Shown here piece by piece: positions 7,094-10,642 of a stretch of DNA of 10,642 nucleotides. The notes under the pieces are model-generated. The model did no database searches. It was not told the origin of the DNA and saw nothing but the letters and a program-made list of their open reading frames with translations. The position numbers were made by a program, and so were the translations under genes. Within the stretch, counting starts at the first letter, position 1. Each line of letters starts with the position of its first letter. The DNA is from Actinomycetota bacterium (lineage in GTDB: Bacteria; Actinomycetota; Actinomycetes; Actinomycetales; Microbacteriaceae), in contig WLFI01000011.1 in assembly GCA_009703845.1 (NCBI GenBank), positions 1 through 10,642 on the forward strand. The letters run 5' to 3'.

Positions 7094-9087
7094 TACACCT
7101 GCGCCTTGTCGCGAATCGCGCTGAGGATTTTCTCAACTGCGTCGTCGATATTCACGCTGTTATCTTGCGAACCATCGCGGAAACGGAAAGACACCGCGTT
7201 AGCATCCCTGTCTTCGCCGCCAGCGATAAGCATGAACGGAACCTTGTCTTTGGTGTGCGTTCTGATCTTCTTTGGGAAGCGGTCATCTGAAATGTCGAGT
7301 TGCGCGCGAACGCCCTGTGCCCGAAGTCGATCGATGACCTCACCTAGGTATTCGTTGAACTCGTCAGCCACTGGAATTCCAACCACCTGAACCGGGGCCA
7401 GCCACGGCGGGAAGATTCCTGCATAGTGCTCGGTCAGCACACCGAAGAAACGCTCAATCGAACCGAACAATGCACGGTGAATCATGACAGGGCGCTGCTT
7501 AGTGCCGTCAGCTGCCGTGTACTCGAGATCGAAACGCTCAGGCAGATTGAAGTCGAGCTGAACGGTAGACATCTGCCAGGTTCGCCCGATGGCGTCTCTG
7601 GCCTGAACAGAAATTTTCGGCCCGTAGAAAGCGGCGCCTCCCGGATCTGGAACTAACTCGAGGCCAGAGGCAGTAGCCACGCGCTCAAGGGTTGCGGTAG
7701 CGAGCTTCCAAATATCTGGGTCACCGACGAACTTCGGGTTGCCATCTTCTTTGGTCGACAGTTCTAGATAGAAATCGTCTAGGCCATAATCGCGCAGCAA
7801 GCCAAGAATGAAGTTCAGAACATCGGTGAGTTCTTTCTCCATGTCTTGAAGCGTCACGTAGAGATGAGCGTCATCCTGCGCAAAGCCACGTGCACGAGTC
7901 AAGCCGTGTAGCACACCGCTCTTCTCATAGCGATATACGGTTCCGAATTCAAAGAGGCGCAACGGAAGGTCACGGTAAGAACGAGCCTGCGACTTGAAAA
8001 TCAGGTTGTGGTACGGGCAGTTCATTGGCTTTAGGTAGTAGTCCTGGCCCTGCTTGCGGATCACTCCGTTTTCATCGACTTCTTCATCGATTCGAATCGG
8101 TGGGAACATGCCCTCTGAATACCACTGCAAGTGGCCGGATGTCTCAAAAAGACCGCCCTTGGTGATGTGCGGAGTGTAGACGAACTCGTACCCCGACTCT
8201 TCGTGGCGTTTGCGGCTGTAATCCTCCATGGTGCGACGGATGATGCCGCCCTTGGGATGAAATACAGCCAGACCCGAACCAATTTCTTCGGGGAACGAAA
8301 ACAAATCAAGTTCAGCGCCCAGCCTGCGGTGATCGCGTTTAGCTGCTTCTTCGAGCTGGTGCTGATGTGCGCGGAGTTCGTCTTTAGAAGGCCAGGCAGT
8401 GCCGTAAATCCGCTGCAACTGTTTGTTCTTCTCAGACCCGCGCCAGTATGCGGCGGCGGTTCGCATGAGTGCAAAGCCGTTGCCGATCATCCTAGTGTTG
8501 GGCAGATGTGGCCCGCGACAGAGGTCAAACCAGACCACATCGCCAGATTGAGGGTCGACGTTGTCATAAATGGTGAGTTCGCCCGCTCCGACCTCAGCCG
8601 CGCCTTCACCTAAATCTGAACCCTTGAGCGAAATCAGTTCTAGTTTGTATGGTTCGCCAGAGAGCTGAGCTGCAGCATCCGCCTCATTGGTGACACGACG
8701 AACAAAGCGTTGCCCAGAACGGATGATGCGTTCCATGGCCTTCTCGAGAGCTTTTAGGTCTTCTGGGGTAAAAGCGTCGACTACATCGAAGTCGTAATAG
8801 AAACCGTCTTTGATTGGCGGGCCGATGCCCAATTTGGCTTCGGGATTTATGCTCTGAACGGCCTGGGCTAGCACGTGGGCGGTCGAGTGTCGCAATATGG
8901 CGAGACCATCAGGTGATGAGATCTCAACTGATCGAACGATGTCGCCCTCGGCAACAGCGTGTGCAAGGTCTTTCAAGTCGCCGTTTACAAACATTGCGAC
9001 CACAGTTTTAGAAGCAAATAGGTCGAAACCGGTAGCGCCTGATTCAACGTCGAGGGTAGAACCATCACACGTGACTGAAATTGCCAT
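7093..9087 (-). CDS. thrS: Threonine--tRNA ligase
   Basis: ThrS charges tRNA-Thr with threonine and edits mischarged serine. The full domain series is present: an N-terminal TGS domain (about residues 1-62), the editing domain with HSTAH (about 67-71) and CRGPH (about 190-194), the class II catalytic core with motif 2 near [17 protein letters not shown], zinc ligands in MNCPYH, DDAHL and the later MIHRAL, motif 3 at [10 protein letters not shown], and the C-terminal anticodon-binding domain (about the last 120 residues). Two ATG codons are adjacent (9088-9090 and 9085-9087). The AAGGG at 9094-9098 lies six bases from the second but only three from the first, so I take the second, giving 664 residues. 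The stop overlaps the start of the HIT gene. No T-box leader or attenuator is visible. Confidence 0.98.
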   Translation of the reverse strand: MAISVTCDGSTLDVESGATGFDLFASKTVVAMFVNGDLKDLAHAVAEGDIVRSVEISSPDGLAILRHSTAHVLAQAVQSINPEAKLGIGPPIKDGFYYDFDVVDAFTPEDLKALEKAMERIIRSGQRFVRRVTNEADAAAQLSGEPYKLELISLKGSDLGEGAAEVGAGELTIYDNVDPQSGDVVWFDLCRGPHLPNTRMIGNGFALMRTAAAYWRGSEKNKQLQRIYGTAWPSKDELRAHQHQLEEAAKRDHRRLGAELDLFSFPEEIGSGLAVFHPKGGIIRRTMEDYSRKRHEESGYEFVYTPHITKGGLFETSGHLQWYSEGMFPPIRIDEEVDENGVIRKQGQDYYLKPMNCPYHNLIFKSQARSYRDLPLRLFEFGTVYRYEKSGVLHGLTRARGFAQDDAHLYVTLQDMEKELTDVLNFILGLLRDYGLDDFYLELSTKEDGNPKFVGDPDIWKLATATLERVATASGLELVPDPGGAAFYGPKISVQARDAIGRTWQMSTVQLDFNLPERFDLEYTAADGTKQRPVMIHRALFGSIERFFGVLTEHYAGIFPPWLAPVQVVGIPVADEFNEYLGEVIDRLRAQGVRAQLDISDDRFPKKIRTHTKDKVPFMLIAGGEDRDANAVSFRFRDGSQDNSVNIDDAVEKILSAIRDKAQV

Positions 9088-9127
9088 CATTTGCCCTTTA
9101 ACTTCGCTAAGACCTCAATACTAATCG

Positions 9128-9146
9128 GCAGGTTAGGCGTGCCTTG
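9128..9146. promoter_or_regulatory. DtxR/IdeR-like iron box between thrS and the VIT gene
   Basis: GCAGGTTAGGCGTGCCTTG matches 13 of 19 positions of the actinobacterial DtxR/IdeR operator consensus TWAGGTTAGSCTAACCTWA. The left half AGGTTAGSC is perfect and CCT plus the W position is kept on the right. It lies 36-54 bases upstream of the chosen start of a putative iron/manganese transporter, in the divergent region shared with thrS, just downstream of weak promoter-like boxes (around 9097-9124). The match count is from direct comparison; binding by a metal-dependent regulator is inference. Confidence 0.45.
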
Positions 9147-9182
9147 CTAGGCAGATGAGGTAACTTGCGATTGAGTAGTGAC

Positions 9183-9926
9183 ATGTCTGCATCAGAACCT
9201 GAAATCAGCAACCAAGATGTTGCGCTTTTTGCCAAACAAGAATTTCAGCGAACAGCGATGGCGGCTCGACTGAACTGGCTCCGAGCCGGAGTCTTGGGTG
9301 CCAACGATGGAATCATGAGCACCTCTGGCCTTGTACTAGGCGTCGCTGGTGCCACCACCGACTCAGCTGCAATTTTGATCGCAGGTGTTGCGGCCGTGGT
9401 TGCCGGCTCAATTTCAATGGCGGGTGGCGAGTATGCCTCCGTTAGTGCGCAAAAAGACAGCGAAAAGGCCGCACTGGCAATAGAGCGAGAAGAACTCGCC
9501 GCAAATCCAGAGTTGGAATTGCGCGAACTTACCTGGTTCTACGAAGAAAAGGGTCTCTCCCCCGATACCGCAGCCGCAGTCGCCAAAGAACTAACCGCCA
9601 AGGACGCGCTCAAGGCGCACGCAGAGGCAGAATTTGGTATCGACTCTGAAAACCACGTATCCCCAACACAAGCAGCGGTGTCGTCATTTATTGCCTTTGC
9701 TCTGGGTGGCATGTTGCCGCTTGTCGCGGTCACGGGCCCATGGCTCGATTTGCGCATACAGGTAACCATCATCGCCACAGTGCTCTCGCTTGGTTTAACC
9801 GGATGGATCGGCGCAAAGCTGGGCGGGGCAAAACCAATGCGAGCGATAGTGAGAAACCTATTTGTATCGCTACTGACAATGGGCATTACATACGCAATCG
9901 GCTCGCTGGTTGGTACCCAGCTCTAA
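9183..9926 (+). CDS. VIT1/CCC1 family iron/manganese transporter
   Basis: This family exports or sequesters ferrous iron and manganese across membranes. The 247-residue protein shows the expected arrangement. A short N-terminal helix (FAKQEFQRTAMAARLNWLRA) leads into membrane segment 1 with the signature GANDGIMSTSGLVLGVAG. A second segment at about 57-78 ends in GGEYASVSAQKDSEKAA. A soluble, Glu-rich helical domain (about 80-152) corresponds to the metal-binding region, and three C-terminal segments follow (AAVSSFIAFALGGMLPLVA and two more). I use the ATG at 9183, which lacks a clear ribosome binding site. In-frame TTG codons at 9165 and 9171 lie four and ten bases after a GAGG (9157-9160), so a product four or six residues longer is possible. 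It is divergent from thrS and has an iron-box-like site upstream. Family is clear; the metal is not shown. Confidence 0.93.
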   Translation: MSASEPEISNQDVALFAKQEFQRTAMAARLNWLRAGVLGANDGIMSTSGLVLGVAGATTDSAAILIAGVAAVVAGSISMAGGEYASVSAQKDSEKAALAIEREELAANPELELRELTWFYEEKGLSPDTAAAVAKELTAKDALKAHAEAEFGIDSENHVSPTQAAVSSFIAFALGGMLPLVAVTGPWLDLRIQVTIIATVLSLGLTGWIGAKLGGAKPMRAIVRNLFVSLLTMGITYAIGSLVGTQL

Positions 9927-9954
9927 CGAACTCTGAAGCCGACTTTCCCAGGAT

Positions 9955-9986
9955 AAAAAAAATACCATGGCATTACGCCAAGGTAT
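9955..9986 (-). terminator. Intrinsic terminator, minus strand, left behind by a tRNA gene
   Basis: Read on the minus strand, a nine-base-pair stem (ATACCTTGG/CCATGGTAT, one mismatch, seven-base loop; 9962-9986) is followed directly by eight T (9955-9962), a classic rho-independent terminator. It begins two bases after the CCA end of the minus-strand tRNA fragment, so it most likely terminated the original tRNA transcript. In the plus direction no T-run follows the stem, so it is a poor terminator for the transporter gene. Confidence 0.75.
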
Positions 9987-9988
9987 GT

Positions 9989-10016
9989 TGGTGGTCGATA
10001 CTGGGATCGAATCAGT
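9989..10016 (-). other. tRNA 3'-end fragment, probable att site
   Basis: On the minus strand this reads as the last 28 bases of a tRNA: T-stem ACTGA, T-loop TTCGATC (fits TTCRANY), T-stem CCAGT, acceptor 3' strand ATCGACC, discriminator A, then CCA. The T-stem pairs at four of five positions; the closing pair is A-C instead of the near-universal G-C. The 5' acceptor strand expected about 50 bases further right (ATCGACC on the plus strand) is absent, and no anticodon or D arm can be folded. This is therefore a duplicated 3' end, as left by site-specific integration into a tRNA gene. The amino acid identity cannot be told from this part. Confidence 0.75.
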
Positions 10017-10066
10017 AAATGCCTCAAAGTGTGTGCCGCGCCAATACTGTTGTGCAGCCCCTAGAG

Positions 10067-10083
10067 CCCAGTTGTTTACTGGG
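10067..10083. repeat. Perfect inverted repeat between att fragment and integrase
   Basis: CCCAGT-TGTTT-ACTGGG forms a six-pair stem with a five-base loop. No T-run follows on either strand, so it is not a standard terminator. The right arm and what follows (TACTGGGTCG) resemble the att fragment (TACTGGGATCG), so it may belong to the recombination region. Its role is unknown. Confidence 0.6.
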
Positions 10084-10099
10084 TCGCAGCTAAATGTCT

Positions 10100-10161
10100 G
10101 TGCCTACAAATATCATTAGAGCACTAAGAGCAACAAATAAAGTAGGCACGGAGTAGGCACG
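10100..10161. repeat. Three GTAGGCAC sites, candidate integrase arm-type sites
   Basis: GTAGGCAC occurs at 10142-10149 and 10153-10160 as direct repeats inside an 11-base period (AGTAGGCACG, G, AGTAGGCACG), and once inverted at 10100-10107 (GTGCCTAC). All lie within about 60 bases upstream of the integrase start and about 85-145 bases from the att fragment. Short repeats in this position are typical of arm-type sites bound by the integrase N-terminal domain, or of excisionase or repressor sites. The repeats are seen directly; the binding role is inference. Confidence 0.55.
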
Positions 10162-10163
10162 AA

Positions 10164-10642
10164 GTGAACCCAAAACCAAGGCAACACAGACAAGATTCTT
10201 GCAAAGGATCTGTTCGCCAAGTCAAGAGCGGCAGCTGGCAAGTTCGAATCACCGAACCAGGCACACGCAAACAAAAATCGTTCGGCACGCACCGAACCAA
10301 GCGACTAGCTGAAATAAAACTGAACGAGCTCCTGGGCAGCTATGACCGCGCAGAATGGGATTTCCACAGCATTGCCCAGCTCAACGAATCAAAAGCCACA
10401 GGCAAAGCTATGACCCTGAGCGAAGCTGCCAAACAATATGCCGGCACGCAAACCAGAAACGGCAAGCCACTCGCACCGAAGACAATCGAATGTTACGAAT
10501 CGTATTTGCGCGCGCCCCTGGCAAGCCTTGCTAACAAGCCGATTAGCGAAATCTCAACACAACAAGTAGACAACTGGTTTCAAAGTGAAAAGGTCGCAGC
10601 TCACCCTTCACAGCGCGCCAAGGCTTACAGTTTGCTAAAAGC
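10164..10642 (+). CDS. int: Tyrosine-type site-specific integrase, N-terminal part, cut by window edge
   Basis: This enzyme would catalyse integration and excision of the element at the tRNA att site. Only the first 159 residues are in the window. Residues about 15-58 resemble the arm-binding domain of phage integrases (SVRQVKSGSWQVRI, then KSFGTHRTKRLAEIKLNELL). Residues about 82-159 form the SAM-like core-binding domain (TLSEAAKQYA, TIECYESYLRAPLASLANKP, ISTQQVDNWF). The catalytic domain with the R-H-R-Y residues lies beyond the edge. The start is a GTG at 10164 preceded by GGAG (10150-10153) with a ten-base gap; a TAG at 10143 closes the frame upstream, and no other start fits the domain. 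The codons look richer in A and C than those of the chromosomal genes, as expected for transferred DNA. Subfamily is not determinable. Confidence 0.88.
   Translation, partial: MNPKPRQHRQDSCKGSVRQVKSGSWQVRITEPGTRKQKSFGTHRTKRLAEIKLNELLGSYDRAEWDFHSIAQLNESKATGKAMTLSEAAKQYAGTQTRNGKPLAPKTIECYESYLRAPLASLANKPISEISTQQVDNWFQSEKVAAHPSQRAKAYSLLK

Larger units (their letters stand above)
9989..10642. mobile_element. Left end of a tRNA-integrated element, running past the window
   Basis: The boundary is inferred from a tRNA 3'-end copy, a short non-coding stretch with repeats, and an integrase gene. Orientation is consistent: the CCA end and its terminator face the conserved chromosome on the left, while the side where the tRNA body should be is foreign sequence. 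The complete tRNA should therefore mark the opposite end, to the right. The stretch 9927-10163 has no gene and holds the terminator, att fragment, a hairpin and integrase-proximal repeats. Element type (prophage, integrative plasmid or genomic island) cannot be judged from this much. Confidence 0.7.

Noticed and set aside
8131..8613. Long plus-strand frame opposite thrS
   Set aside because: Antisense to the conserved editing and catalytic regions of thrS; it has no motif and no start signal. The same holds for frames at 6766-7290, 2429-2860, 3636-4025 and 9539-9886 opposite other genes.
9088..9164. T-box riboswitch or attenuator for thrS
   Set aside because: The divergent gap is under 100 bases, with no specifier hairpin, T-box motif or terminator.
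9740..10018. Plus-strand reading frame overlapping the end of the VIT gene and the att region
   Set aside because: Its first two thirds are the VIT gene read out of frame, and the rest crosses the terminator hairpin and tRNA fragment. No family resemblance.
9989..10065. A complete minus-strand tRNA gene
   Set aside because: The 3' end folds, but the matching 5' acceptor strand, the D arm and any anticodon arm are absent in the next 50-60 bases.
1..10642. CRISPR array, defence operon, biosynthetic cluster or other new multi-gene system
   Set aside because: Apart from the transporter and the integrase, every gene is a conserved housekeeping gene in known order, and no spaced repeat array is present. 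Only the element starting at the right edge could carry something new, and it is not visible.

Overview
The window looks like part of an actinobacterial chromosome. The main evidence is gene order: thrS, a CPFC/HIT-type Ap4A phosphorylase-like gene, pdxS, pdxT, yebC, ruvC, ruvA, ruvB, yajC and secD run in one direction, the conserved order known from actinobacteria such as Mycobacterium tuberculosis. Base composition appears close to 50-55% G+C, low for the phylum. Genes are very tightly packed. Together these suggest a small-genome Microbacteriaceae (a Rhodoluna/Aquiluna-like freshwater or marine lineage), but that placement is inference and no marker gene here settles it.

Layout. Positions 1-9087 are a nearly gap-free block on the minus strand. 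In transcription order it holds thrS, the HIT protein, pdxS-pdxT (pyridoxal phosphate synthase), yebC (translation/regulatory factor), ruvC-ruvA-ruvB (Holliday junction processing), and yajC-secD (Sec translocon accessory proteins; secD runs off the left edge). Three junctions have zero spacing and one overlaps by one base, which suggests translational coupling. Candidate internal promoters precede pdxS and yajC. From about 9183 a plus-strand gene encodes a VIT/CCC1-type iron/manganese transporter. It diverges from thrS across a short region that carries a DtxR/IdeR-like iron box.

Right end. After the transporter the sequence changes character. A minus-strand intrinsic terminator (9955-9986) is followed at once by the last 28 bases of a tRNA (T-arm, acceptor 3' strand and CCA) on the minus strand (9989-10016), with no tRNA body behind it. 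About 150 bases further on, after a short inverted repeat and three copies of GTAGGCAC, begins a tyrosine-recombinase integrase (10164 to beyond the right edge). This is the signature of the left boundary of an element integrated in a tRNA 3' end. The intact tRNA gene should lie at the far right end of the element, outside the window.

The 9.9 kb left of the boundary is ordinary conserved chromosome. I see no new multi-gene system inside the window. The part most worth following is the integrated element that starts at about 9989, whose cargo is not visible here.
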